Positions 27,803 to 37,900 of a stretch of 64,000 nucleotides of DNA are shown here, in pieces. The notes beneath the pieces were generated by a model. It did not search any database. It was not told the origin of the DNA and saw only the letters and a program-made list of their open reading frames with translations. The translations under genes and the position numbers were made by a program. Each line of letters opens with the position of its first letter. Position 1 is the first letter of the stretch. This DNA comes from Dehalococcoidia bacterium (lineage in GTDB: Bacteria > Chloroflexota > Dehalococcoidia > Dehalococcoidales > W498), in the NCBI GenBank assembly GCA_011170285.1, contig DUEE01000026.1:19959-83958 (forward strand), written 5' to 3'.

Positions 27803-28303
27803 TTAAAATGGCAGTTTTCCCATAGCCAACAGCGTGAAAGCAGGCCACCACAGACCGACGAATGTCCATATGATTAGTGACCAACCTAATGCCTTGCCGG
27901 AGAACTTACCGTATGCGTTGAGCCAGACCATTATATAGAGAACTAAGTATCCAGCACAACCCAGCGCCATGTAGCCGTTCGGGGCCCAGACGGTTAAAAA
28001 GAGAATTATGTAGACAATGGTTATTAAGCCTACCGTGGCACTGGCATTGCCCACTGATCTCGGGTCTGTCAGCCCGGCATATAGGGAGTACCCCACGATA
28101 TTGTAGAAGAACCCGTAGGTGAAGAGCAAGCCGCCAACAATCGGGTCCGCGCCCATGGTTGCAATAATGACGGCGCCCACAATCGTAAGTGTACCCACCA
28201 TGAGGGTAAGGGCACCTGTCCCTCTGGCCTCTCCTTTGCCTAGGAGAAGTAATCCTACGGGAAACCACATAAGACTAATTCCTAAAAGTACTGGGACTAC
28301 CAT
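27803..28303 (-). CDS. AmiS/UreI-like membrane protein
   Basis: 166 aa, about six TM helices; LLFTYGFFYNIVGYSLYAGLTDPRSVGNASATVG...FLTVWAPNGYMALG...YGKFSGKALGWSLIIWTFVGLWWPAF. Confidence 0.6.
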   Translation of the reverse strand: MVVPVLLGISLMWFPVGLLLLGKGEARGTGALTLMVGTLTIVGAVIIATMGADPIVGGLLFTYGFFYNIVGYSLYAGLTDPRSVGNASATVGLITIVYIILFLTVWAPNGYMALGCAGYLVLYIMVWLNAYGKFSGKALGWSLIIWTFVGLWWPAFTLLAMGKLPF

Positions 28304-28530
28304 ATTCCCTTCCTCCTTTTCTTGATTGATTAAAAATGTGCTATAACTCTAATATTAACTCATAAAAGTGACAAACATCACTCCTAATGAGTGTTTATCA
28401 TCCTCATACGCATTCCCCCTCGCTCAAGCTTTCTTGGGAATTCTCTAAAGTTGCCTCCGAATAAATTCACCGTCCCATCTACTTTTGGTAACACGGGGCG
28501 GTAACAATAACAGGGTCAGGAAATAACCTT

Positions 28531-29511
28531 CTAACCGCTCATCCCCGCTAAACAACGGTTGACCGCAGTCCCAATCAGTTCCTTTTTTAGGTTTCTCCCG
28601 ATAATTGAGATTTTGCTTTTTTGGGCACTTTTAACCTCTTGCCAGGAAACTTCTCCTGAGGCAAGTTGTCCCACCACCCATTTGTTATCAACCCTGAATA
28701 TTCCTTTGGCTCTGACTATTTCGTCCCCTAAAAGGTTAGAATTTAGCAAGTCTTGAAACAGCTTTTCTAATTCTTGCTGTTCAAAAGAAAGTTCATAAGT
28801 ACAACCAAAAGATTCATAGCCTAAAGTATCTTCATCCTCGTGGATATGGATAAACCCCATTTCTTCTACTTCCTCTGTCGGGGAAGCCGTTTCCGCTTCA
28901 TAAGCAGCGGACAAATAAGGGGCGGCGGATAGGGCTGATTTGTATTCTTCCCAGTCCACCGCCCCAAACTCAGTTAAAATAACAGGAACTTGAGGATTTA
29001 TTGCTAATATAGCCTCTTTGATAACCTCGGCTTTTATTTTTTTGATTCTATCACATTTATTTAGCAAAACCACTTGCGCATTTCCTACTTGGGACTCGAC
29101 AAAATGCCGATTACGCTTATAAAAATCCATGAAATTTGTAGCATCGGTAATCAGAATATTATGTACTTCTTCTATCCTATCCTGGAATAATTCGGCGTTT
29201 ACGATGTACATAATCTGGGTTATTTGGGCTACACCCGTCGGCTCGATTATAACCCTTTGTGGATTGATGGTTTCACTTATCTCCAGCATTTGGCGTCTAA
29301 AGTCCACTTGAAGGGTACAGCAAATACATCCGGCAGGCATTTCTACTGTTTCAGCACCCTGACTGGCTAACAGTTCTCCATCTATACCCACCTCGCCGAA
29401 TTCATTTACCAACACTACAATTTTTTCATCCTGCCCCCATTCCCTAAGGATATTGGCGATAACAGTGGTTTTTCCAGAACCCAAGAAACCAAAAACAATA
29501 TCAGCAATCAT
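28531..29511 (-). CDS. CobW/P47K-family metal-binding GTPase
   Basis: FGFLGSGKTTVIANIL, EFGEVGIDGELL, GCICCTLQVDFRRQ, IIEPTGVAQ, NKCDR. Confidence 0.88.
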   Translation of the reverse strand: MIADIVFGFLGSGKTTVIANILREWGQDEKIVVLVNEFGEVGIDGELLASQGAETVEMPAGCICCTLQVDFRRQMLEISETINPQRVIIEPTGVAQITQIMYIVNAELFQDRIEEVHNILITDATNFMDFYKRNRHFVESQVGNAQVVLLNKCDRIKKIKAEVIKEAILAINPQVPVILTEFGAVDWEEYKSALSAAPYLSAAYEAETASPTEEVEEMGFIHIHEDEDTLGYESFGCTYELSFEQQELEKLFQDLLNSNLLGDEIVRAKGIFRVDNKWVVGQLASGEVSWQEVKSAQKSKISIIGRNLKKELIGTAVNRCLAGMSG

Positions 29512-29533
29512 CCTCTACCTTTTCTTTATCTCG

Positions 29534-30283
29534 TTATCCGTTCCACTTGGATCGCATATCCTCCCAGCCCATACCGGCTAGGGCATCCTCAGCCAATCCG
29601 CATGACCAGCCATCCTCTTTACCCCAGATACTCAGTGGGAAAGAGGTTGACCATTCTTCGGCGACTGCTCCCCCTCCCGAGATAAAGGGGATAACTATTC
29701 CCGCTGCCTCAAGCTGGTGGCAAATCTTGGGAAAAGCAGTCATAGTAGTGGTCATTAGGGCTGTTCCGGTGACCATGATCGGTTTCTCCGCCTTAACTGT
29801 GGCTACAACCGTATCTACCGGACAATCACACCCCAGATTGATAACCTCAAAACCGCCAGCATTGAGAAGGGCGTTGGCGATAACCTGACCGATGTCGTGA
29901 ATATCACCCTCGGCAGTATGGGTTACCACTTTGCCCTTTCTATCCATAGCCTTACCCATCTTTGCTTCGCAAAGAGCGATACCAGCGTTCATGGCATCGG
30001 CGGCTAGAATAACCTGGGGCAAGAAATAGACACCCTCATCCCACAGACGACTCACTTCATTCATACCCTTGACAAGACCATCATTAATAACGTCCATAGG
30101 CGCTTTGGTCTCTAAAGCCTTTTTGACTGGGGCCTCAATGTCTTCCGCTTCACCTTCAACAACGAATTTGCCGATCGCGTCCAAAACGGGGTCATCAGAG
30201 ATTTTGCGCGCCTCCTGCTTCTTCACCTCAGTATCAAGGTCATAGCGCTTGAAGATATTAGAAAAATCACTCAAGAATTTCAT
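29534..30283 (-). CDS. Methyltransferase corrinoid (B12-binding) protein, MtaC-like
   Basis: GDIHDIGQVIANALLNAGGFEVINLG cobalamin-binding motif (DxHxxG); immediately downstream of MtaB-like gene. Confidence 0.9.
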   Translation of the reverse strand: MKFLSDFSNIFKRYDLDTEVKKQEARKISDDPVLDAIGKFVVEGEAEDIEAPVKKALETKAPMDVINDGLVKGMNEVSRLWDEGVYFLPQVILAADAMNAGIALCEAKMGKAMDRKGKVVTHTAEGDIHDIGQVIANALLNAGGFEVINLGCDCPVDTVVATVKAEKPIMVTGTALMTTTMTAFPKICHQLEAAGIVIPFISGGGAVAEEWSTSFPLSIWGKEDGWSCGLAEDALAGMGWEDMRSKWNG

Positions 30284-30400
30284 GCTTTCCTCCTTTTATC
30301 AATTGATTCTGACAGCCTCACTTACTCTTAGCTACTTACACTATCACCAAAACTTTTAACTCGGTGCGTGCCTAAGAGTAATATTTAAATGTTCCCCGTT

Positions 30401-31783
30401 TTACTTCAATCCATAGGAATCCGGATTAAAGCCTGGCACTAACTTCTTGTATTTTGGCATAGCCATATCTAAGAAGTTTCCTTCGTCCTCAGGAAGAGCC
30501 TCCATCTGTTTCATTGCATCCTCTAGGGCTTCTTTTTCAAAGGCGGTCAATTTAAACTTGGTGTCAGCCAGGATGATGCTACCTGCCTTCATGGCCCCGG
30601 CTCTGGCTCTGGTGTAGAATCCCTTAGATGTGTTCTTGACAATTTCATTACCTATCGCCCAGGCATTATCGGGTACCAATATAAGGCTGTGCGAATCCCG
30701 ATAGGCATCAGAGTTAACCAGGATGGTTTGCATCTCTTTAGCCAACCCCAAATCTATGGAGCAGTTAAACTGAGCGCAATCGTAACCGAGTATCTCAGCG
30801 AAAACCGAGGTGGTGGTGGCACCGAACATATCGTGATATTCCACAGCCTCGTTGCTCCAGAGGTCACATACGGCAGCAATCAGGTTGCTGGCCAGGTCGG
30901 AGTGCCCACAAGCACTAGTCTTTCCCTCGGTGGTGATAGGAACCCCCGTCATAGCTTTTACGATGGGGTCCTCATAGGCGCAGTCCTTGGTGGGTCCAGT
31001 AGCACCACACTCATAGGCTACCATAGTCCTTGCCGCCGAAATGGCTCGGGCTAGAGCAGCATATACATGAGGTACATCCTTGGAGACCAAACCCCCTGCC
31101 ATGAACATAGCTGTGTTTGCCTCTGAACAGTTAGTGTCCCCGCCGGGAATACAGTTATTCTTCTTGCAAATATCTACAATCTGGTTCCAACACCACTCCA
31201 TGTCTATAGAGCCCAGATAACCTATGCCCATGAGAATACCTGCCATATCCTGGCGGATGAGGGCGTAGTCAAATACTTCCTTCCCGCCCATAGACTCGAT
31301 GGAGACATGGTCGGAATACTTGGAACAAGCATCAAAGGATGCCATCATTTCATGGAGATAATCGGATGTCCGCATGTGGACGCTCTCTGGCCTGCGCAGG
31401 TCAGCTATAGTCGACGTATGAGCCGACTTCAGCCCGTATTTAGCCAGCATATCATCCATCTGCCTAGCTACCTGAGCAGCAATATCTCCACCCCAATCGG
31501 GAGTATGAGTCATCTGGTATACATGCTCATTCTCGACCACCAGAGTGGGATGTCCCACGACGACCATTCTTTCCAAGGCATCGAAGTTCATCCTTTCATA
31601 CTCACGCATAAGCGTCTTCTTGGTCTTTTCGGAGCCCGGTCTGGGATGAGGTTTTACTGTAGGATGGACATAGCCTCCACCATACTTAATTCCCCTCTTG
31701 CTGGTAACCGGGAATTTAGCAGTTCCAAAAATCATCTCATCGCCGCTTTTAAATGCCATTTCAGTTCGTGGTTTTCTTGCCAT
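30401..31783 (-). CDS. mtaB: Methanol:corrinoid methyltransferase MtaB-like
   Basis: 460 aa; KYGGGYVHPTVKPHPRPGSEKTKKTLMREYERM, GGDTNCSEANTAMFMAGG, ECGATGPTKDCAYEDPIVKAMTGVPI TTEGKTSACGHSDLASN; adjacent mtaC and mtaA homologues. Confidence 0.85.
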   Translation of the reverse strand: MARKPRTEMAFKSGDEMIFGTAKFPVTSKRGIKYGGGYVHPTVKPHPRPGSEKTKKTLMREYERMNFDALERMVVVGHPTLVVENEHVYQMTHTPDWGGDIAAQVARQMDDMLAKYGLKSAHTSTIADLRRPESVHMRTSDYLHEMMASFDACSKYSDHVSIESMGGKEVFDYALIRQDMAGILMGIGYLGSIDMEWCWNQIVDICKKNNCIPGGDTNCSEANTAMFMAGGLVSKDVPHVYAALARAISAARTMVAYECGATGPTKDCAYEDPIVKAMTGVPITTEGKTSACGHSDLASNLIAAVCDLWSNEAVEYHDMFGATTTSVFAEILGYDCAQFNCSIDLGLAKEMQTILVNSDAYRDSHSLILVPDNAWAIGNEIVKNTSKGFYTRARAGAMKAGSIILADTKFKLTAFEKEALEDAMKQMEALPEDEGNFLDMAMPKYKKLVPGFNPDSYGLK

Positions 31784-32075
31784 TTTTTTCCTCCTTTTTA
31801 ATAAATAGCTTGCTTCTATTTATCTTTTCGTTTAATCTTCTTGGGTATCACCTCCTTTCTTATTTAATTATAAGTCTGGGGAATAACAAACCAAGTATAC
31901 TCTACCACACCTCACTTATTTTGCAAACTGTTATTACAAGCTCTGTCATCCTTCATACTCTTCTTTTCTGAATCTTACCTCTTCATACTCCTCTTCTCTC
32001 AACCTTACCTTCGTGTGGTAATACTGCTAAAGGCTAACGATCAATTAGTTCCGGCCAAGCCGGCTATGGTTCTAA

Positions 32076-33089
32076 TTAACTTGTATAACTTTTGGCAACT
32101 TCCACCATAGCTATAAGGTTTTCTGTGGGGGTACCGGGGGCTACGGCGCAGCCTGGAGCCAATATCTGAATACCCGCCTCTACCTGCTCTCTACAAGCCG
32201 CCTTTACTTCATCCGGGGTTTTCATAAATAATACTTTAGCCGCGTCTGCCCCACCCATAAAGATAGGCTTCGGTCCAACTATTTCCCTGGCTAGCTTTAG
32301 ATCAGTGGCAGGTTCTAAACTCAAGATATCGGGGCCGCTCTTCCCCTCCCACTCTATGATGGAGCCGACATCACCACAAATATGGAGTATCGTGGGCACA
32401 TTTATCTCCTCAAATTGCTTGGCTTGAAATTGATATACCAAGTCATGGTAACTCTTGGGCATTATAATGTCGGGAGAAGCCGTCATATCCTCATTGGCGA
32501 TGATATCGGCACCGGCATCAATAAGGGCGTGGGCTAACGCGGTTCCTGCCTTTTCCGATATTTCCAGAAAGGGGAGGAGCTTATCCGGCGCCTTAAGGGA
32601 GGCTTTCAGTGTTTTTGTCACCCCTAACAGATAAGCGGCAATGGAAAAGGGTCCGATAATTCCAGCCTCAATGAGTACCTCATCGCCCAGTTCCTTCTTC
32701 ATGATTGTAATTGCCTTGAGTAGTTCCGGTATTCTTGCCCGTGACAGATAGTCGGCGGGAAGCTCCTTCGGTGGGATATCATCTATTGTATACACGGGTG
32801 GCTCTGCCGCACCAGGGATACCCTTTTCGCCGCCAGACTTTACCTTAGCCCCAAGAGCCTCAGCCTCAGTCATCTGGTCAAAGGGGGCCCTTACCACATC
32901 AAAGCCGAGAATGGTATAGGCAGCCATAGCCTGTTTAGCCATGGGTTCTGCCTGGTCGTGCCCTTCCGGCCAGTAGGCGCCCACCTTTTCCATTTGGTCG
33001 TAAGTTACAGTTGAGTTGGCAGTAAAGCAGGGCATACGGTCCGGTTTTTGATGGTTCAGTACCGCCAGTACGCGTTCCTTAGAGTTCAT
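32076..33089 (-). CDS. mtaA: MtaA-like methylcobamide methyltransferase (uroporphyrinogen decarboxylase superfamily)
   Basis: NSKERVLAVLNHQKPDRMPCF...HICGDVGSIIEW...APGCAVAPGTPTENLIAMVEV; RBS AAGGAGG before ATG. Confidence 0.87.
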   Translation of the reverse strand: MNSKERVLAVLNHQKPDRMPCFTANSTVTYDQMEKVGAYWPEGHDQAEPMAKQAMAAYTILGFDVVRAPFDQMTEAEALGAKVKSGGEKGIPGAAEPPVYTIDDIPPKELPADYLSRARIPELLKAITIMKKELGDEVLIEAGIIGPFSIAAYLLGVTKTLKASLKAPDKLLPFLEISEKAGTALAHALIDAGADIIANEDMTASPDIIMPKSYHDLVYQFQAKQFEEINVPTILHICGDVGSIIEWEGKSGPDILSLEPATDLKLAREIVGPKPIFMGGADAAKVLFMKTPDEVKAACREQVEAGIQILAPGCAVAPGTPTENLIAMVEVAKSYTS

Positions 33090-33129
33090 ACTAGTCCTCC
33101 TTTCTTTATATTAATAATAATGATTATAA

Positions 33130-33158
33130 ATTATAGTGTCTAATTAGGTGTATGTCAA
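33130..33158 (-). promoter_or_regulatory. Consensus sigma70 promoter of the mtaA-led cluster
   Basis: Minus strand TTGACA (33158-33153), 17-nt spacer, TATAAT (33135-33130); about 40 bp upstream of the mtaA ATG. Confidence 0.82.
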
Positions 33159-33165
33159 GTATGCG

Positions 33166-34472
33166 AATTTTATCGGTAGTGTAACGTATTGTGTGTAAAA
33201 AGAGAGGGGCGTATCCTTTCAATTAGAGCAAAAACTAAAAGAAAGGAGGGAAACGCCCCATAGTCATGGTAAAAGACCTGACCCAACTAACCATAAAGGA
33301 TTATTGGAAAGAGGTCAAGGAAGAGGATGATTGGTGGGGAGACTTGAAACAAGAAGTGGTGAGAGCGCTGAAAGGATTTCTTGAAACTACTATGGAAGTG
33401 GATATAGTAGAACAACTTCAGGCAGGTAAGTACTGGCGCACCGAGTTGCGTCGTGGCTACCGAAATGGTTACCGATGTCGGAGTCTGCTCACCGAGTTCG
33501 GTCTAGTAGAGTGCCTAAAAATACCTCGTGACCGGGATGGGTATTATCAACCGGCAGTGCTTGCCCGCTATCAGCGCCGCCAGCGAGAGGTAAACCATTT
33601 GGTGAGAGAATCATTCCTGGCAGGTGTTAGCACCCGCCGGGTGAGGGAAGTGCTTGCTCCGATACTGGGGGAGACATTAAGTCCTCAGACGGTATCTCGA
33701 ATTGCCTCAAGTCTTGATAATGAGGTACGCCGATACCATAGCCGGTTAATCGGTGATGGATATTGCTACCTCTTTCTAGATGGTATCACATTGAAGGTCA
33801 AGACAGTGACAGGAGCGAAGAAACGCCTGGTACTCTGTGCCTATGGCATTACCCCAGAGGGGAAACGGGAACTACTAAGCTTCTGCCAAGCTACCGCGGA
33901 GAGTGAGGCACAATGGGAAGCTTTCCTCCAAAACCTATACCGAAGAGGATTGGAGGGTAATAATTTGAGCCTGATAGTGACCGATGGTTGTCCCGGTCTC
34001 CACCGGGCACTGGATATGGTCTACCCATACGCAAAGCGCCAGCGATGCTGGGCACACAAGTTACGGAATGTTGCCAGTAAACTGCCAAGAAGGATTCAGG
34101 AAAGCTGCCTGAAAGGGGCAAAAAGTATATACCAGGCACAGACCAGGCAGGAAGCGAAAAAACGCTTCTTTGAATGGGCGGGATCCTGGCGAACCATAGC
34201 ACCAAGAGCAGTAAGCTGTCTTGAAGATGATATTGACGAGCTCTTGAATTTCCTGGCTTGTCCCGAGCAGCACTGGAAGAAAGTTCGGACTACCAATGTC
34301 ATAGAACGAGCCTTCCGTGAAGTGCGCCGCCGTACCAGACCAATGAGTTCTTTTAATAATTCAGCAAGCGTAGACCGTATTATCTATGGAGTTATTAGTC
34401 ACTTGAATAAAAACTGGAAGGAGAAACCCCTTAAAGAATTTACACACAACAATTGACATTACCAATTTTATC
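33166..34472 (+). mobile_element. IS256-family insertion sequence with 9-bp target site duplication
   Basis: Element 33175-34463 with imperfect terminal IRs (GGTAGTGTAACGTATTGTGTGTAAA / GGTAATGTCAATTGTTGTGTGTAAA on the opposite strand), flanked by AATTTTATC at 33166-33174 and 34464-34472. Confidence 0.93.
33266..34456 (+). CDS. IS256-family (mutator-type) transposase
   Basis: 396 aa intact; GYRNGYRCRSLLTEFGLVECLKIPRDRDG, FLAGVSTRRVREVLAPILGETLSPQTVSRI, LFLDGITLKV, VTDGCPGLHRAL, TTNVIERAFREVRRRTRPM. Confidence 0.95.
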   Translation: MVKDLTQLTIKDYWKEVKEEDDWWGDLKQEVVRALKGFLETTMEVDIVEQLQAGKYWRTELRRGYRNGYRCRSLLTEFGLVECLKIPRDRDGYYQPAVLARYQRRQREVNHLVRESFLAGVSTRRVREVLAPILGETLSPQTVSRIASSLDNEVRRYHSRLIGDGYCYLFLDGITLKVKTVTGAKKRLVLCAYGITPEGKRELLSFCQATAESEAQWEAFLQNLYRRGLEGNNLSLIVTDGCPGLHRALDMVYPYAKRQRCWAHKLRNVASKLPRRIQESCLKGAKSIYQAQTRQEAKKRFFEWAGSWRTIAPRAVSCLEDDIDELLNFLACPEQHWKKVRTTNVIERAFREVRRRTRPMSSFNNSASVDRIIYGVISHLNKNWKEKPLKEFTHNN

Positions 34473-34663
34473 ATCAAAAATGTAACCGAACTGAAAGATT
34501 GGCGACAAGGATATTTCGCTTTGTCGTACAGATGATATTGTCCGCTGTGATACTTGGTTAAGCAGTAGCATTACTCCCGGGCAGGAAAGTTGCCGACCTG
34601 TGTAACATCTTTGGCATAGCATAGGGGAATAGAGCCAGGCTAGAAAGACCAACCTGCTTAATT

Positions 34664-36496
34664 CTAGGTGGTTAAGGGGATTGATGCGGTTTCAGGGGAA
34701 GTTTCCGCAACCGGTTCGTTAAATAGTGCCTCCAGGCTTTCACCCTCTATGGTCTCCAAGGCGTGAAGTTTCTCCGCAATCTGGATTAACTTTGGCTTAT
34801 TCTCAGTTAGAATCTTTTGAGCTGTTTCGTAAGCTTGCTGAATAATGTCATGAACCTCTTCATCAATCTGTTCGGCTACCTTATCACTGTAGTCCCGCTG
34901 CTCAGATATTTCACGACCGAGGAAAACTAGCTCTTCCTTGTGCCCAAAGGTCCTTGGTCCTAGCTTGGCACTCATTCCATAGTCAGTTACCATCTTACGA
35001 GCTAGTTTAGTAGCTTGCTCAATATCATTTTGAGCCCCGGTGGTGACTTCATTGAAGATTATTTTCTCAGCAGTGTGCCCACCCATTAATGTAGCTAATA
35101 TGTCCTCAAATTGAGAGCGGGTTAGCAGATATCGGTCTTCTATAGGCAATTGCCTGGTGTGACCGAGCGTCATCCCTCGAGCCACTATGGAAATCTTATG
35201 TACCGGGTCAGCATTAGGCAACATTCTGGCGACAAGGGCATGACCTGTTTCATGATAGGCAGTAATTTCTTTTTCCCTAGGACTTATTCTTCGGCTCTTT
35301 CTCTCGGGACCGGCTATTACTCGGTCTATAGACTCCTCAAGCTCTTGCATCTCAATAGCTTTCTTGCCCCGTCTGGCAGACAGAATAGCTGCCTCATTGA
35401 CCAGGTTGGCTAGGTCAGCACCACTAAACCCGGCTGTCCCTTTAGCTAGAACCTCCAAATCAACTGTTTCATCTAGTGGCTTGCCATTGGCGTGAACTTT
35501 CAAAATGGCGCTTCGACCGGTAATATCCGGTTGGTCCAGGATTACTCTTCGGTCAAAGCGCCCGGGTCGAAGCAAAGCTGGGTCAAGTATGTCAGGTCGA
35601 TTGGTAGCGGCAAGAACTATTACGCTAGTGTTAGTGTCAAAGCCATCCATCTCTACCAGAATTTGGTTTAGTGTCTGTTCCCTCTCATCGTGGCTACCAC
35701 CTAGCCCAGCGCCCCGATGACGACCGACAGCATCAATTTCATCAATAAAGATAATACAGGGGGTATTGCGTCTAGCTTGGTCAAAGAGGTCACGCACTCT
35801 GGAAGCCCCAACACCAACAAACATCTCCACAAATTCACTACCGCTAATAGAAAAGAAAGGCACCCCGGCTTCACCGGCTGTTGCTCGAGCCAGTAGGGTC
35901 TTCCCCGTGCCTGGCGGACCTATTAGTAGCATACCCTTCGGAATGCGTGCCCCCAGACTCTGAAACTTCTCACGCGACTTGAGGAAATCTACTACTTCAT
36001 ACACCTCTTCCTTGGCTTCTTCAACCCCAGCTACATCATTAAAAGTTACTGTTGGGGTATTAGCCGGAAACAAGCGGGCTCGGCTACGACCAAAACTCAT
36101 AGCCTGGCTGTTAGCTCCCTGTGCCCTGCGGAATAGGAAGAACAATAAAGCACCAAGGAGCAGAAGGGGGAGGAAGCTAATCAGTAATCCACTCCACTCA
36201 AATCCTGATGGTTTTATATTAATAATATCAGAAGTGAAACCAAGTTCCTGAAGCTCAACTAAAGTCAGATTACCGACAACAGTCTTTAGTTCAGTGCCCT
36301 CGGTAGTAGTAATAAGTAGCGTATCACCATCTACTATAATCTGCTCTATCTCATTGTTTTGTGCCATAGCTATAGCTTCACCAGGACTGATTTCGGTCGG
36401 TTTTGCCGACATGGGGAAAAGGAAAAGGAAAAAAACCACGGCGGCAATTATAATAGCGACATATATAAAGCTGCTACGCCTCCAACTTGACTTCAT
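34664..36496 (-). CDS. ftsH: ATP-dependent zinc metalloprotease FtsH
   Basis: 610 aa; [55 protein letters not shown]. Confidence 0.96.
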   Translation of the reverse strand: MKSSWRRSSFIYVAIIIAAVVFFLFLFPMSAKPTEISPGEAIAMAQNNEIEQIIVDGDTLLITTTEGTELKTVVGNLTLVELQELGFTSDIINIKPSGFEWSGLLISFLPLLLLGALLFFLFRRAQGANSQAMSFGRSRARLFPANTPTVTFNDVAGVEEAKEEVYEVVDFLKSREKFQSLGARIPKGMLLIGPPGTGKTLLARATAGEAGVPFFSISGSEFVEMFVGVGASRVRDLFDQARRNTPCIIFIDEIDAVGRHRGAGLGGSHDEREQTLNQILVEMDGFDTNTSVIVLAATNRPDILDPALLRPGRFDRRVILDQPDITGRSAILKVHANGKPLDETVDLEVLAKGTAGFSGADLANLVNEAAILSARRGKKAIEMQELEESIDRVIAGPERKSRRISPREKEITAYHETGHALVARMLPNADPVHKISIVARGMTLGHTRQLPIEDRYLLTRSQFEDILATLMGGHTAEKIIFNEVTTGAQNDIEQATKLARKMVTDYGMSAKLGPRTFGHKEELVFLGREISEQRDYSDKVAEQIDEEVHDIIQQAYETAQKILTENKPKLIQIAEKLHALETIEGESLEALFNEPVAETSPETASIPLTT

Positions 36497-36785
36497 CTCT
36501 TACCTCAAACAGTAATCATTCCTTAATTACTAAGTCTTACTATATATTATACCAGAAATCACAGCAAGTGGTAAAACAGAAACTTAATAGTAGTCTGTTT
36601 TCACTGCTATGGCAAATTCCATCTACATGCAACCCGCCATTTATTTCTTTCCACCAGCCTTTTTAAGAGACTTGTTATATAAGTAGAGCACAGTGTTTAG
36701 TGATAGCAGTTATATTAAGATTTGGTACTTCTGTGATTGTGATATGATATAATGTAAACTAAGTAGTTCTACAAGGGGGTATTTT

Positions 36786-37130
36786 CTGGAAGCGATAGAA
36801 GTGGCACGCAAGGTAGTAGAAGTTGCTAGCGCTAAGCAGGCAACGGATATTGTGCTACTGGATACCCGAGAGGTATGCAACTTTGCTGATTACTTTGTGA
36901 TATGTAGCGGTGATAGTGATAGGCAAATTAAGGCTGTTTATGATGAAATTGAGCACTTACTAAAGAAAGATGGTATTTTGCCTCATCATCATGAGAGAAC
37001 GGTAGATTCAGGATGGCTCCTTCTTGATTTTAGTGATGTTATTGTCCACATCTTTGCTCCGATTGAGCGGGAATACTACCAGTTGGATAAGCTGTGGAGT
37101 CAAGCAAGCACGTTGGTCAGGATTCAGTAG
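36786..37130 (+). CDS. rsfS: Ribosomal silencing factor RsfS, apparent CTG start
   Basis: LEAIEVARKVVEVASAKQATDIVLLD...CNFADYFVICSGDSDRQIKAV...GWLLLDFSDVIVHIFAPIEREYYQLDKLW; AGGGGG 6 nt before CTG 36786; the track begins at internal GTG 36801. Confidence 0.9.
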   Translation: MEAIEVARKVVEVASAKQATDIVLLDTREVCNFADYFVICSGDSDRQIKAVYDEIEHLLKKDGILPHHHERTVDSGWLLLDFSDVIVHIFAPIEREYYQLDKLWSQASTLVRIQ

Positions 37131-37543
37131 CTAAAAATTTCATCCTCGGAAAAGAATATTTTTATTTCCTCCCCAGCAGTCTCTACCGAATCAGAGCCAT
37201 GAATAGTGTTGCGTCCTATATCCAGACCGAAATCGCCCCTAATAGTTCCGGCTTTAGCCTTGGCTGGGTCAGTCAGTCCCATCATCCCTCTGATTACCTC
37301 TACCGCCCTTTCCCCCTCAAAGATAATGGCAATTATCGGCGCCGAGGTAATGTAATCAACTAATCCTTCAAAGAAAGGCTTATCTCTGTGAATAGCGTAG
37401 TGCCTTCTAGCGACAGCTTTGTCCAGGTGAAGCATCTTGAGTGCCACCAATTTAAGCCCCTGGCTTTCTAATCGAGTAATAATAGTACCAGCTAATCCTC
37501 TCTGTATGGCATCAGACTTAATAAGAACTAATGATCTCTCCAT
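37124..37543 (-). CDS. ndk: Nucleoside diphosphate kinase
   Basis: ERSLVLIKSDAIQRGLAGTII..., TDPAKAKAGTIRGDFGLDIGRNTIHGSDS; 3' end overlaps rsfS by 7 nt. Confidence 0.96.
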   Translation of the reverse strand: MERSLVLIKSDAIQRGLAGTIITRLESQGLKLVALKMLHLDKAVARRHYAIHRDKPFFEGLVDYITSAPIIAIIFEGERAVEVIRGMMGLTDPAKAKAGTIRGDFGLDIGRNTIHGSDSVETAGEEIKIFFSEDEIFSY

Positions 37544-37599
37544 TTAAAACTCCTTCTGCCATATTATATTAACTCCGCCTCCTTATTGAAAGACTGATT

Positions 37600-37900
37600 A
37601 TCAACCATACCTCCGCCTAGGGCGGAATCTGTCGACCCCTTAGTCCCCGTCTCCGAGTCGAGCCAAGGACTACTCAAGGCAAGTCTGCGACCTCTCCTTC
37701 AGCCGTGGTGTGCGTAGGGTTAAACTCTCACAGTTTCCTCAGAAACGCTATGTGTGGACATAGAAACAATATAATACATGTTGACTTTAAAATCACTCAC
37801 CTCAATCTTCTCCACAAAGGATTTGAGGAAGCTCCTTGGCTCACTTATGGAAGACTTCGCCAACAAGTTTCTAAGGTTACCGTCATAGTCCCGAACTATC
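37600..37900 (-). pseudogene. C-terminal remnant of a serine site-specific recombinase
   Basis: Minus-strand frame VRDYDGNLRNLLAKSSISEPRSFLKSFVEKIEVSDFKVNMYYIVSMSTHSVSEETVRV* resembles the C-terminal SFV..IEV....V...Y region of large serine recombinases. Confidence 0.55.

Noticed and set aside
31307-31801. 164-aa plus-strand ORF
   Set aside because: Antisense to mtaB; no family features.
37124-37130. rsfS/ndk 7-nt tail-to-tail overlap
   Set aside because: Common compact-genome arrangement; not unusual.
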